Shown here: piece after piece, positions 1 through 5,705 of the stretch | Numbering within the stretch: position 1 is the stretch's first letter | Layout of the letters: each line of letters begins with the position of its first letter | Source of the DNA: Desulfuromonadales bacterium C00003107 | Lineage (GTDB): Bacteria > Desulfobacterota > Desulfuromonadia > Desulfuromonadales > Syntrophotaleaceae | DNA: 8,229 nucleotides | NCBI GenBank assembly: GCA_001751225.1 | Contig: MAXT01000208.1 | Span: forward strand, 1 to 8,229 | Reading direction: 5' to 3' | Made by a program: the position numbers and the translations under genes | The notes under the pieces: generated by a model | Seen by the model: only the letters and a program-made list of their open reading frames with translations | Told to the model about the DNA's origin: nothing | Database searches by the model: none

Positions 1-615
1 GACCTGGGTGGTCTGGCCCTGCGCATCGCTCTGCTAGACACCCTCATGGCTTTACTCGCGGCCCTGACTATCTTTTCTGTGGCTTTTACTGCCGGTATCG
101 AACCGGGCTCCGGGCCGGGCCTGGTATTTCAGACCTTGCCGATCCTGCTTCTCGAATTGCCCTTCGGTTCTGTGCTAGCTCTGTTGTTCTTTTTGTTGCT
201 GGCTTTTGCCGCCCTGTCATCGTCTATCTCCATGCTGGAAGTAACGGTCGCTTATCTAGTCGACGAAAAGAGTTGGCCTCGCTGGCGTGCTACCGGGCTG
301 GTGGGCATCGCAGCTTTTCTGGTCGGTCTGCCCAGTGCTTTGTCTTTCAACCTGTGGCAAGACTATAGGCCTTTTTTCGGCCGTACGTTTTTTGAGGCCT
401 GCGATCTGTTGGTCTCTTCCTATCTGTTGCCTCTCGGCGGCCTGTTGGTGGCTATTTATGTCGGTTGGGTCTGGCCGCGTCGCCATTCCCTGGCTGAGCT
501 AGGAGTAGGGGGCCAACAACAGCGTTGGGTTCATAGCTGGCGACTGTTGCTACGCTATGTGGCTCCTGCGGCGGTAATCATTGTGCTGCTCAACCAGGCG
601 GGAGTATTTCGCTGA
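1..615 (+). CDS. Sodium-dependent transporter, neurotransmitter:sodium symporter (SNF) family, C-terminal part (5' end outside window)
   Basis: The reading frame is open from base 1 with no start of its own, so this is the last 204 residues of a membrane transporter. The family (LeuT, Tyt1, MhsT) couples Na+ entry to uptake of amino acids or similar small molecules across the inner membrane. Seen here: a GPGLVFQTLP stretch aligning with the LeuT region after TM7 (GFNLGFITLP), then a hydrophobic helix ending in FAALSSSIS, matching LeuT TM8 (FAGLTSSIA) whose Thr/Ser residues help form the Na2 site; both hydroxyl positions are Ser here. Three further hydrophobic segments follow, the last being RYVAPAAVIIVLLNQ, after which the protein stops. 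It therefore lacks a twelfth helix, which fits the 11-helix form common in bacteria. The substrate cannot be told. The TGA overlaps the mutM start by one base, implying co-transcription. Confidence 0.9.
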   Translation, partial: DLGGLALRIALLDTLMALLAALTIFSVAFTAGIEPGSGPGLVFQTLPILLLELPFGSVLALLFFLLLAFAALSSSISMLEVTVAYLVDEKSWPRWRATGLVGIAAFLVGLPSALSFNLWQDYRPFFGRTFFEACDLLVSSYLLPLGGLLVAIYVGWVWPRRHSLAELGVGGQQQRWVHSWRLLLRYVAPAAVIIVLLNQAGVFR

Positions 616-1430
616 TGCCCGAGTTGCCGGAAGTAGAAACCATTCGTTGTGGTATTGAACCTTTTATCAAGGGGCGCTGTGTCACTCAGGTGGTTGTGCG
701 CACCCCGCGGCTACGCTGGCCGATACCTGCTGATCTGGCCAACCGACTTTGCGGTCAGGCCGTGTATGAGGTTGAGCGGCGGGCTAAATACCTGTTGCTG
801 CGTACCAAGGTTGGTACGTTGTTGATCCATCTGGGCATGAGCGGTTTTCTACGTGTTCTGCAGCAGCCCCATGCACCTGGCAAACATGATCATGTTGATA
901 TTGAGTTCGCCGGTGGTATCTGTTTACGGCTTAACGATGTGCGCCGCTTTGGCGCCATGCTGTGGCTCGATGGAGACCCTATGCACCATCCGTTGCTAGC
1001 AGGCCTCGGTCCCGAGCCATTATCGGAGGAGTTGGGTGGTGCTTACCTGTACCAGCGGAGCAAGGGACGCCGCCTGGCCGTTAAACCCTTCATCATGGAT
1101 TCTAAAGTGGTGGTGGGCGTCGGCAACATTTACGCTAGTGAGTCACTGTTTCGTGCTGGTATCGATCCTACTCGGGCTGCAGGGCGAATCTCCTTAGCGC
1201 GCTACCATCGCCTTGCCGAAGTCATTCGTCAGGTGTTGTTGGAGGCCATCGCCGCCGGAGGTACCACCCTGCGGGATTTCAGCGATCAGGATGGCCGCCC
1301 TGGTTACTTTACTCAGCAATTGCAGGTCTACGGTCGGGATGGCCAGCCCTGTTCCACCTGCGGCCAGGATATTGTTAAAATTCAACTCGGCCAACGTTCG
1401 ACCTATTTTTGCCGCCAATGCCAGCGGTGA
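615..1430 (+). CDS. mutM: Formamidopyrimidine-DNA glycosylase / AP lyase (Fpg, MutM)
   Basis: This base-excision repair enzyme removes 8-oxoguanine and formamidopyrimidines and nicks the abasic site by beta,delta-elimination. The 271-residue length is typical. The N-terminus PELPEVE carries the catalytic Pro2 (Schiff base) and Glu3, which exist only if the ATG at 615 is used, so this start is firm. Lys58 lies in RRAKYLL, as the catalytic Lys57 of E. coli does. Met75, Arg110 and Phe112 match the void-filling triad. The C-terminus has a complete Cys4 zinc finger (C246, C249, C266, C269; spacing 2-16-2) with the DNA-binding Arg261 in QRSTYFC. A GGGAG at 600-604 is a possible ribosome site, and the start overlaps the transporter stop by one base. 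Sequence suggests no dedicated promoter, so expression probably comes from upstream of the window. Confidence 0.97.
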   Translation: MPELPEVETIRCGIEPFIKGRCVTQVVVRTPRLRWPIPADLANRLCGQAVYEVERRAKYLLLRTKVGTLLIHLGMSGFLRVLQQPHAPGKHDHVDIEFAGGICLRLNDVRRFGAMLWLDGDPMHHPLLAGLGPEPLSEELGGAYLYQRSKGRRLAVKPFIMDSKVVVGVGNIYASESLFRAGIDPTRAAGRISLARYHRLAEVIRQVLLEAIAAGGTTLRDFSDQDGRPGYFTQQLQVYGRDGQPCSTCGQDIVKIQLGQRSTYFCRQCQR

Positions 1431-1466
1431 TCGCGGATATTCGCTATCCTTTTTAAATAAGTTTTT

Positions 1467-1493
1467 AAAGCCGCAAGCTGATCGCCGGCTTTT
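1467..1493 (+). terminator. Weak hairpin between mutM and the thioesterase gene (possible partial terminator)
   Basis: AAAGCCG (1467-1473) pairs perfectly with CGGCTTT (1486-1492) around a 12-base loop. The T run is only four bases and mostly lies in the stem, and the ribosome site of the next gene begins six bases later. It could attenuate transcription rather than stop it. Spacing and shape are seen; function is a guess. Confidence 0.25.
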
Positions 1494-1509
1494 CATCCAG
1501 GAGTATGTT

Positions 1510-1929
1510 GTGGAAGGTTTTCGTTTTGTCATGCCCTATCGGGTGCGTATTAGTGATATCAATTACGGCGGACATGTTTCCAATGCCGCGGTGCTGAGTT
1601 TTTTTCAAGACGGCCGCATCGGTTATCTGCAGCAGCTTGGCCCCTTTAGTGAGATGGATATCGGTGGCTGCGGTATTATTCTGCCCGAGGCCCATGTCCA
1701 GTACAAAGCCGAGATGTTTCTCGGCGAGGAACTGCAGATCGGAGTGCGCATCGCCGAGTTGCGCCGCTCGTCCCTTATCATGAGCTATCGTATTGAGCGG
1801 CAGGGCGAGGTCACCGCCGAAGGCACCACCGCTCTGGTGGCTTTTGATTATGAAGCTCGGAAACCTCGTCGTTTACCCGTTGATTTTCGTCAGGCAGTGA
1901 CTGTTTTTGAGGGATTGCCGCAGGAATAA
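1510..1929 (+). CDS. Acyl-CoA thioesterase, 4-hydroxybenzoyl-CoA thioesterase-like (hotdog fold)
   Basis: A 139-residue protein of the 4HBT/YbgC/FadM type, which hydrolyses the thioester bond of acyl-CoA or acyl-ACP in the cytoplasm. The N-terminal motif YRVRISDINYGGHVSNAA (residues 10-27) corresponds to the family signature with the catalytic Asp (D16) followed by G-H-V-x-N at the start of the long hotdog helix. The remainder alternates as expected for the beta-sheet (for example HVQYKAEMFLGEEL, residues 62-75). The GTG at 1510 is chosen because AGGAG at 1499-1503 lies six bases upstream and the length then fits the family; the ATG at 1531 would also preserve the motif but has no comparable ribosome site. 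The frame stays open upstream into mutM, but that part has no family similarity. The substrate is unknown. It lies 79 bases after mutM and could be co-transcribed. Confidence 0.85.
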   Translation: MEGFRFVMPYRVRISDINYGGHVSNAAVLSFFQDGRIGYLQQLGPFSEMDIGGCGIILPEAHVQYKAEMFLGEELQIGVRIAELRRSSLIMSYRIERQGEVTAEGTTALVAFDYEARKPRRLPVDFRQAVTVFEGLPQE

Positions 1930-1989
1930 GTTTGTCGAGGGTGAGACTAGTGAATATTGCTATGTTTGCTTGTTAAACAAAGACTATTC

Positions 1990-2017
1990 TTGAAAGCTTA
2001 TAAACTGGGAGTATATC
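1990..2017 (+). promoter_or_regulatory. Candidate sigma70-type promoter for the SpoIIAA-like gene
   Basis: TTGAAA (1990-1995) and TATATC (2012-2017) are 16 bases apart in an AT-rich spacer that starts 61 bases after the thioesterase stop. Predicted transcription would begin near 2024, leaving a leader of about 50 bases with a 12-base palindrome. It is a pattern match only; no start site is known. Confidence 0.4.
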
Positions 2018-2029
2018 GCGGTTCAGGTA

Positions 2030-2041
2030 CTCTCTAGAGAG
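2030..2041. repeat. Perfect 12-base palindrome in the leader of the SpoIIAA-like gene
   Basis: CTCTCTAGAGAG equals its own reverse complement and lies just downstream of the predicted transcription start, 35 bases before the start codon. It could be a repressor operator or mere chance; I know of no regulator with this site. Confidence 0.35.
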
Positions 2042-2076
2042 ATTTTGGTTTTCAAAAAATTTGTAGGAGAAAGATT

Positions 2077-2448
2077 ATGCCCTGGAGCGTCGAGCTGAAT
2101 ACCGAGCTGGATTTGATCGAATCAATATACAGTGGTTATGTCACAATCTGTGAGGTTGAGGCCGCAACCTTGAAAGCTTTTGAACTCGCGTCAAAGGAGC
2201 GCCCATCCCGATTTCTAACGGAGCTTCGGGATGTGGAACTGGAGCACTCCGTGGCCGATCTCTACTTCATACCAAAGGAATGGCAACGCATGAAGTTTAT
2301 GTGGCTGAATAGGCTGGCGTTGCTCGTGTCTGGTTGTGATGCAATAATGAAGGATCTTCAATTTTTTGAGACAACATGTCTTAATCAAGGCAGGCACGTG
2401 CGCATATTCACCCAACGCCAGGATGCCATTGATTGGCTACAAGGATAG
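2077..2448 (+). CDS. SpoIIAA-like (STAS/SEC14-type) protein of unknown role
   Basis: A 123-residue soluble protein with no signal peptide or membrane helix. Its pattern (MPWSVEL, then an acidic first strand, IYSGYVT, a helix rich in Ala/Glu/Lys, RFLTELRDVELE, RLALLVSG, and a closing VRIFTQRQDAIDWL) resembles the small SpoIIAA-like/STAS-SEC14 proteins found in many proteobacteria, in which alternating strands and helices end in an F..RQ.A..WL segment. The assignment is from remembered family style, not an alignment. No phosphorylatable Ser in the anti-sigma-antagonist position is evident, and no anti-sigma factor or kinase gene is nearby, so a signalling role is unproven. AGGAG at 2065-2069 sits seven bases before the ATG. 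It has AT-rich flanks on both sides and its own candidate promoter, so it appears to be a separate transcription unit. Confidence 0.65.
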   Translation: MPWSVELNTELDLIESIYSGYVTICEVEAATLKAFELASKERPSRFLTELRDVELEHSVADLYFIPKEWQRMKFMWLNRLALLVSGCDAIMKDLQFFETTCLNQGRHVRIFTQRQDAIDWLQG

Positions 2449-2475
2449 GCGCGCCGCACCATCAATATTGAACTC

Positions 2476-2491
2476 TTGAAGTTTATTTCAA
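2476..2491 (+). other. Spacer upstream of the small CXXC gene: short TTGAA/TTCAA inverted repeat, weak promoter signs
   Basis: The 114-base spacer (2449-2562) holds TTGAAC (2468) and TTGAAG (2476), the second forming a small dyad TTGAA-6-TTCAA at 2476-2491, then AAATAT near 2500. This could be a promoter for the next gene (TTGAAG with an 18-base spacer), but the -10 is poor. Nothing else stands out. Confidence 0.2.
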
Positions 2492-2562
2492 CTCGCTGAA
2501 AATATACCAAGCAGATAAATAGATTTAGGCCTGTTGGAGACCACAGACCAAGGAGGCACGTC

Positions 2563-2742
2563 ATGGAAGAGTTTCGTATTTGTCGTGAATGTGGCTATAC
2601 GCGAGGTTTCCACGTCTATTTCAAGCCGGATGGAGCGCAGCACCGGATCGGTTTGATCTGTCCTTCCTGCGGCCGGACCTTTGATATCGGCTTGGTTGCT
2701 CCGCGCCTTGAAGGCCCGGCGGAGGCCGGCGCTCAGTTCTGA
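2563..2742 (+). CDS. Small 59-residue protein with two CXXC pairs, probable zinc ribbon
   Basis: An unrecognised small protein supported by an excellent ribosome site (AAGGAGG at 2550-2556, six bases before ATG) and by a clear metal-site pattern. It begins MEEFRICRECGYTRGFHV and contains C7-x2-C10 and C33-x2-C36, each pair followed by Gly (CRECG, CPSCG), the classic shape of a zinc ribbon or rubredoxin-like knuckle pair. The 22-residue stretch between the pairs is basic/aromatic and could form the beta hairpin. The C-terminal 12 residues are Ala/Gly/Pro/Glu-rich and probably disordered. Ligand could be Zn2+ or Fe; the sequence cannot say. It ends only 16 bases before the IscR-like operator of the cysE-isc operon. 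It may bind nucleic acid or be a redox or metal-handling protein, but no function is assigned. Confidence 0.8.
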   Translation: MEEFRICRECGYTRGFHVYFKPDGAQHRIGLICPSCGRTFDIGLVAPRLEGPAEAGAQF

Positions 2743-2758
2743 CCCTCTAACGACAATA

Positions 2759-2783
2759 ATAGTTGACGCTTTTGCTCAGGTAT
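2759..2783 (+). promoter_or_regulatory. Probable IscR type 1 operator in front of cysE-iscRSU
   Basis: The left half ATAGTTGAC (2759-2767) and right half CTCAGGTAT (2775-2783) flank a T-rich centre. Compared with the E. coli type 1 consensus halves ATASYYGAC and GTCRRSTAT in a 25-base site, the left half fits fully and the right half differs at one base; the whole site agrees at 21 of 25 positions, counting degenerate codes. The four mismatches are at site positions 10, 11, 16 and 17. The regulator encoded two genes downstream keeps IscR's cluster ligands. Binding of holo-IscR here would cover the candidate -35 and repress the operon when clusters are plentiful. Confidence 0.6.
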
Positions 2784-2791
2784 GTTACTCA
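2763..2791 (+). promoter_or_regulatory. Candidate promoter of the cysE-iscR-iscS-iscU operon
   Basis: TTGACG (2763-2768), a good -35, is followed 17 bases later by TACTCA (2786-2791), a poor -10. An alternative is TTGCTC (2772-2777) with TAAATT (2797-2802) at 19 bases. Either puts the transcription start at about 2798-2809. The -35 lies inside the IscR-like site, a layout that suits repression. Confidence 0.4.
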
Positions 2792-2846
2792 TGGCGTAAA
2801 TTCGGCCTGGGTGACGGGCCGCTACTATCCTTGCGAGGTCGGGCCA

Positions 2847-3539
2847 TTGCTTGAGTTGCTAAAAGAAGATCTGAACACAGTATTCGAACGGGATCCTGCA
2901 GCGCGAAGCGTTTTGGAGATCCTTTTCTGCTATCCAGGTTTTCATGCCCTGCTGTTTTATCGTCTTGCCCATGGTTTATGGCTGCGCAAGTGCTACTTTG
3001 TGGGCCGGTTGATCTCTCATATCGGTCGTTTTTTCACCGGTATCGAAATCCACCCCGGCGCCTGCATCGGTCGGCGCTTTTTTATCGATCATGGCATGGG
3101 TGTGGTGGTCGGTGAAACCACGGAGATCGGCGACGGTTGCACCCTCTATCACGGCGTCACCCTGGGCGGAACTTCCTGGGCTAAGGAAAAGCGTCATCCG
3201 ACTCTGGGCAACAATGTGGTGGTTGGTGCCGGGGCCAAGGTGCTCGGACCTTTCAAGGTGGGCGACAACAGCAAGATCGGCTCTAATTCGGTAGTGGTTA
3301 AGGAAGTGCCAGTCAATTCAACGGTGGTCGGGGTACCGGGTCGAGTGGTTTATGCCAACGGTACGCGCAACGTGGAAAAACAGGACCTCGAACACGGCCA
3401 GCTGCCCGATCCGGGCGCCCAGGCCCTGCATTGTCTATTCGATCGGTTGAATGCCCTGGAAACACGGGTGCAGGAATTGACCGACGAAGGTTCAGTGAAC
3501 GAGCAAGCTGCTGAAGCGTCGCAGCAGGGGCGGAACTGA
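2847..3539 (+). CDS. cysE: Serine O-acetyltransferase, short form
   Basis: Transfers acetyl from acetyl-CoA to L-serine, giving O-acetylserine for cysteine synthase. From the TTG at 2847 the protein has 230 residues. It begins with a short helical part ([17 protein letters not shown]) and lacks the large N-terminal helical domain of the 273-residue E. coli enzyme, as in many short CysE proteins. The left-handed beta-helix with hexapeptide repeats runs from about residue 65 to 165. Catalytic residues are D81-H82 ([13 protein letters not shown]) and H117 (KRHPTL), matching E. coli D157-H158 and H193. A charged C-terminal helix follows. The frame is open back to 2763, but TTG 2847 is preferred: GAGG at 2835-2838 lies eight bases upstream, family similarity begins there, and the predicted transcription start (about 2798) is after 2763. 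GTG 2811 is another option. It precedes iscR by three bases, so translation is probably coupled. Confidence 0.9.
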   Translation: MLELLKEDLNTVFERDPAARSVLEILFCYPGFHALLFYRLAHGLWLRKCYFVGRLISHIGRFFTGIEIHPGACIGRRFFIDHGMGVVVGETTEIGDGCTLYHGVTLGGTSWAKEKRHPTLGNNVVVGAGAKVLGPFKVGDNSKIGSNSVVVKEVPVNSTVVGVPGRVVYANGTRNVEKQDLEHGQLPDPGAQALHCLFDRLNALETRVQELTDEGSVNEQAAEASQQGRN

Positions 3540-3542
3540 GCC

Positions 3543-4010
3543 ATGCGCATCTCCAATAAGGCCCAATACGCGGTGCGTGCCATGGTCCGGCTCAACCTTT
3601 GTGTGGCGGATGGTCCGGTTTCGAGCAAGACAATCGCTGCCAAGGAGGACATCTCTTTGGCTTTTCTTGAGCAGATTTTCGTTAAACTGCGTCGAGCCGG
3701 TCTGGTGAGCAGTATTCGCGGCCCCGGTGGCGGTTATGTTCTTGGACGGCCAGCAGACGAGATACGTATTCACGAAATTATTGAAAGTGTCGAGCAGACC
3801 CTGGTGCCGGTGGCCTGCATGGACGAAGAGGGGCGCTGTAACTGCGACGAGCAGTGCATCACCCATACGGTTTGGGAAGGGCTTGGCCGGCGCATTCGCC
3901 ACTTCCTAGCATCAATTACCCTGGCGGATTTGACCGAAGATGCCATGGAACAGCTAGCCCCGGCCGCAGGCGGCCCGCGGAGCATATGTCATTTGGAGGA
4001 AGAGCAGTGA
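3543..4010 (+). CDS. iscR: Rrf2-family Fe-S cluster-sensing regulator, IscR
   Basis: A 155-residue winged-helix transcription factor that in E. coli binds a [2Fe-2S] cluster and represses the isc operon through type 1 sites. The N-terminus MRISNKAQYAVRAMVRL is the Rrf2 signature; the recognition region contains SLAFLEQIFVKLR with Glu43, the residue that in E. coli IscR governs type 1/type 2 site choice; RGPGGGYVLGRP (residues 60-70) is the wing. Cluster ligands are seen as C92, C99, C105 and H108 (CITH), corresponding to E. coli C92, C98, C104 and H107. Two details differ: the first spacing is one residue longer (C-x6-C), and an extra Cys (C101) lies within the loop. All ligands present argues for IscR over cysteine-responsive CymR or nitrite-responsive NsrR. 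It lies between cysE (3-base gap) and iscS (4-base overlap) and probably autoregulates through 2759-2783. Confidence 0.9.
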   Translation: MRISNKAQYAVRAMVRLNLCVADGPVSSKTIAAKEDISLAFLEQIFVKLRRAGLVSSIRGPGGGYVLGRPADEIRIHEIIESVEQTLVPVACMDEEGRCNCDEQCITHTVWEGLGRRIRHFLASITLADLTEDAMEQLAPAAGGPRSICHLEEEQ

Positions 4011-5179
4011 AACGGATCTACATGGATAACAATGCCACCACCGCGGTGCGTCCGGCAGTGTTGGAGGCGATGTTGCCCTTTTATAAGGAACAGTTCGGCA
4101 ATCCGTCCAGCATTCACTGGGCCGGTAAGTCCGTGAGCGGCGCCGTTGAAGGGGCGCGGGCTCAGGTCGCGGCACTGATCAACTGCCAGCCGGAGGAGAT
4201 CATCTTTACCTCTTGCGGCAGTGAGGGTGATGCCCTGGCCATCAAGGGCAGCGCGGAGTTTTTGCGGGACAAGGGTAACCACATTATCACTACGGCTGTT
4301 GAGCATCCGGCGGTGCTTAATAACTGTAAGTATCTTGAGAAGCAAGGCTTCGAGGTCACTTTGCTGGACGTCGATGGCGAAGGCATGATCGATTTGGCTG
4401 AGCTGGAAGCGGCCATTTGCGAGCGGACCATTCTCATTTCGGCTATGTGGGGCAACAACGAAACAGGTACCCTGTTTCCTGTCGCTGAAATTGGGGCCAT
4501 TGCTCGTAAACATAAAGTGCGCTTTCATACCGATGCAGTGCAGGCGGTGGGTCGGGTGCCCGTCGATGTGGTGGCCGCAGGGGTCGATCTGCTGACTATC
4601 TCCGGTCATAAATTCGGAGCTCCGAAGGGTGTTGGTGCTCTCTATGTACGCAAAGGCATGGGTCTGACACCGCTGTTTCATGGCGGCCATCAGGAGCGCA
4701 ATCGGCGCGCCGGTACTCACAACGTGCCAGGTATTGTTGGTCTGGGCGTTGCTTGTGAACTGGCAGTAGCGGATCTGGCCGTTCAGGAAGGCCGTATTCG
4801 CGCCTTGCGTGACCGTCTGGAACAGGGTATTCTGTCGTGCATTCCAGAGGTTCAGGTTAATGGTCATCGCCAGCAACGTCTGCCCAACACGCTGAATATC
4901 AGTTTCGCCTACATCGAGGGTGAGGCGATTCTGCTGTTCCTCGATATGAAGGGGGTGGCGGCGTCGAGCGGTTCGGCCTGCATGTCCGATTCCTTTGGCC
5001 AATCCCACGTGATTGGTGCCATGGGAGTCGATGCCATGATGGCCAATAGCAACATTCGTTTCGGCCTCGGCCTGGACAACACCGAAGAAGATGTCGATTT
5101 CGTGCTGGAAATCCTGCCTGAAATTATTCAGAAACTGCGGGACATGAGCCCCTTTTACAGTGAACGGGCTGCCAGTTAG
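4007..5179 (+). CDS. iscS: Cysteine desulfurase, IscS/NifS type (PLP-dependent)
   Basis: Removes sulfur from L-cysteine to give alanine and an enzyme persulfide, the sulfur donor for Fe-S clusters and thiolated tRNA. The 390-residue length is typical of class I. Seen: the start MKRIYMDNNATT, H100 (EHPAV) above the cofactor ring, D176 and Q179 (TDAVQ) contacting PLP, the PLP lysine K202 in SGHKFGAPKG, R233/R234 and the GTHN loop, and the catalytic C325 in ASSGSACMSD. The cofactor-phosphate motif reads TSCGSEGD rather than the commoner TSGGTEAD. The GTG at 4007 overlaps the iscR stop as GTGA and has GGAGGA at 3995-4000 six bases upstream, so the start is firm; the longer upstream frame runs through iscR and is not coding. 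The symbol nifS would serve equally; no nitrogenase gene is present, so a housekeeping role is inferred. Confidence 0.94.
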   Translation: MKRIYMDNNATTAVRPAVLEAMLPFYKEQFGNPSSIHWAGKSVSGAVEGARAQVAALINCQPEEIIFTSCGSEGDALAIKGSAEFLRDKGNHIITTAVEHPAVLNNCKYLEKQGFEVTLLDVDGEGMIDLAELEAAICERTILISAMWGNNETGTLFPVAEIGAIARKHKVRFHTDAVQAVGRVPVDVVAAGVDLLTISGHKFGAPKGVGALYVRKGMGLTPLFHGGHQERNRRAGTHNVPGIVGLGVACELAVADLAVQEGRIRALRDRLEQGILSCIPEVQVNGHRQQRLPNTLNISFAYIEGEAILLFLDMKGVAASSGSACMSDSFGQSHVIGAMGVDAMMANSNIRFGLGLDNTEEDVDFVLEILPEIIQKLRDMSPFYSERAAS

Positions 5180-5254
5180 CCTGTAAAGCAATTTATGCCC
5201 TGGCGCTTATCTTCGGGCTATAACCATATCCAATTAGAATAAAAGGAGTCTGCA

Positions 5255-5623
5255 ATGTATTCCGATAAGGTAATTGATCATTTCACTAATCCCCGTAATG
5301 TCGGGGTCATTATCGACGCCGATGGCATCGGCGAAAAAGTTAGCTCATCCTGTGGCGACCGCATGAAGGTCTTTCTCAAGGTTGTCGACGGTGTTATTGA
5401 GGATCTGAAGTTTCAAACCTATGGCTGCGGCGCAGCTATTGCTTCTTCCTCCATGATGTCCGAACTGGTCATCGGCAAGACTCTTGACGAGGCCCTGGCT
5501 CTGACCAACGATGCGGTTGCCGAAGCTCTCGACGGCCTGCCGGACCCCAAGCTGCACTGCTCCAACCTGGCAGCAGACGCTTTGCACGATGCAATCAAGA
5601 ATTACCAGGGAGAAGGTGCCTGA
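5255..5623 (+). CDS. iscU: Fe-S cluster assembly scaffold, IscU / NifU N-terminal type
   Basis: A 122-residue scaffold on which the desulfurase and an iron source build [2Fe-2S] clusters before transfer to target proteins. The start MYSDKVIDHFTNPRNVG is characteristic. Cluster ligands are C33 (with D35 in CGDRM), C58 (YGCGAA) and H101-C102 (KLHCS), equivalent to IscU C37/D39/C63/H105/C106. It lacks the ferredoxin and C-terminal NifU domains, so it is the short form. The usual NPVCGD is SSSCGD here, and the HscA-chaperone recognition motif LPPVK is LPDPK; no hscA or hscB follows. AGGAG at 5244-5248 is six bases before the ATG. The 75-base gap after iscS contains only a short GCCC/GGGC pairing (5197-5217) and an AT-rich leader; I see no convincing separate promoter. 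A hairpin terminator begins 32 bases after the stop. Confidence 0.93.
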   Translation: MYSDKVIDHFTNPRNVGVIIDADGIGEKVSSSCGDRMKVFLKVVDGVIEDLKFQTYGCGAAIASSSMMSELVIGKTLDEALALTNDAVAEALDGLPDPKLHCSNLAADALHDAIKNYQGEGA

Positions 5624-5655
5624 GGGTCTTTCTGACTGACGTCGATAGTTTGTCC

Positions 5656-5688
5656 GAAGGCCATCCGTTTCTGCGGGTGGCCTTCTTT
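5656..5688 (+). terminator. Rho-independent terminator after iscU
   Basis: GAAGGCCATCCG (5656-5667) pairs with CGGGTGGCCTTC (5674-5685) as a 12-pair stem with one G-U pair and a six-base loop, followed by TTTAT. The stem is strong but the T tract is only three bases plus AT, so some read-through into mnmA is possible. Confidence 0.75.
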
Positions 5689-5705
5689 ATAAGCATAGGA
5701 TCGTA

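Noticed and set aside
1213..1509. Upstream extension of the thioesterase frame into mutM
   Set aside because: It overlaps the mutM zinc finger in another frame and adds 99 residues without family similarity; the GTG at 1510 has a proper ribosome site and gives the usual length.
1971..1981. 11-base palindrome TTGTTAAACAA in the spacer after the thioesterase
   Set aside because: It is short, AT-rich and likely by chance; it has no link to a promoter element I can define.
1990..2014. Possible second IscR type 1 site before the SpoIIAA-like gene, ending in GAGTAT
   Set aside because: Only the last six or so positions fit; the left half and the core GAC/GTC are missing.
3854..4006. Upstream extension of the iscS frame into iscR
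   Set aside because: The extra 51 residues lie over the conserved end of iscR and have no desulfurase similarity; GTG 4007 has GGAGGA at ideal distance.
3989..5191. A 400-residue open frame on the minus strand covering almost all of iscS
   Set aside because: It is antisense to a gene with all its catalytic residues, resembles no family I know, and its composition (many His/Gln/Thr) is what codon bias on the opposite strand produces.
5197..5217. GCCC/GGGC hairpin in the iscS-iscU gap as a terminator
   Set aside because: A four-pair stem with a 13-base loop and no T tract is too weak to call.
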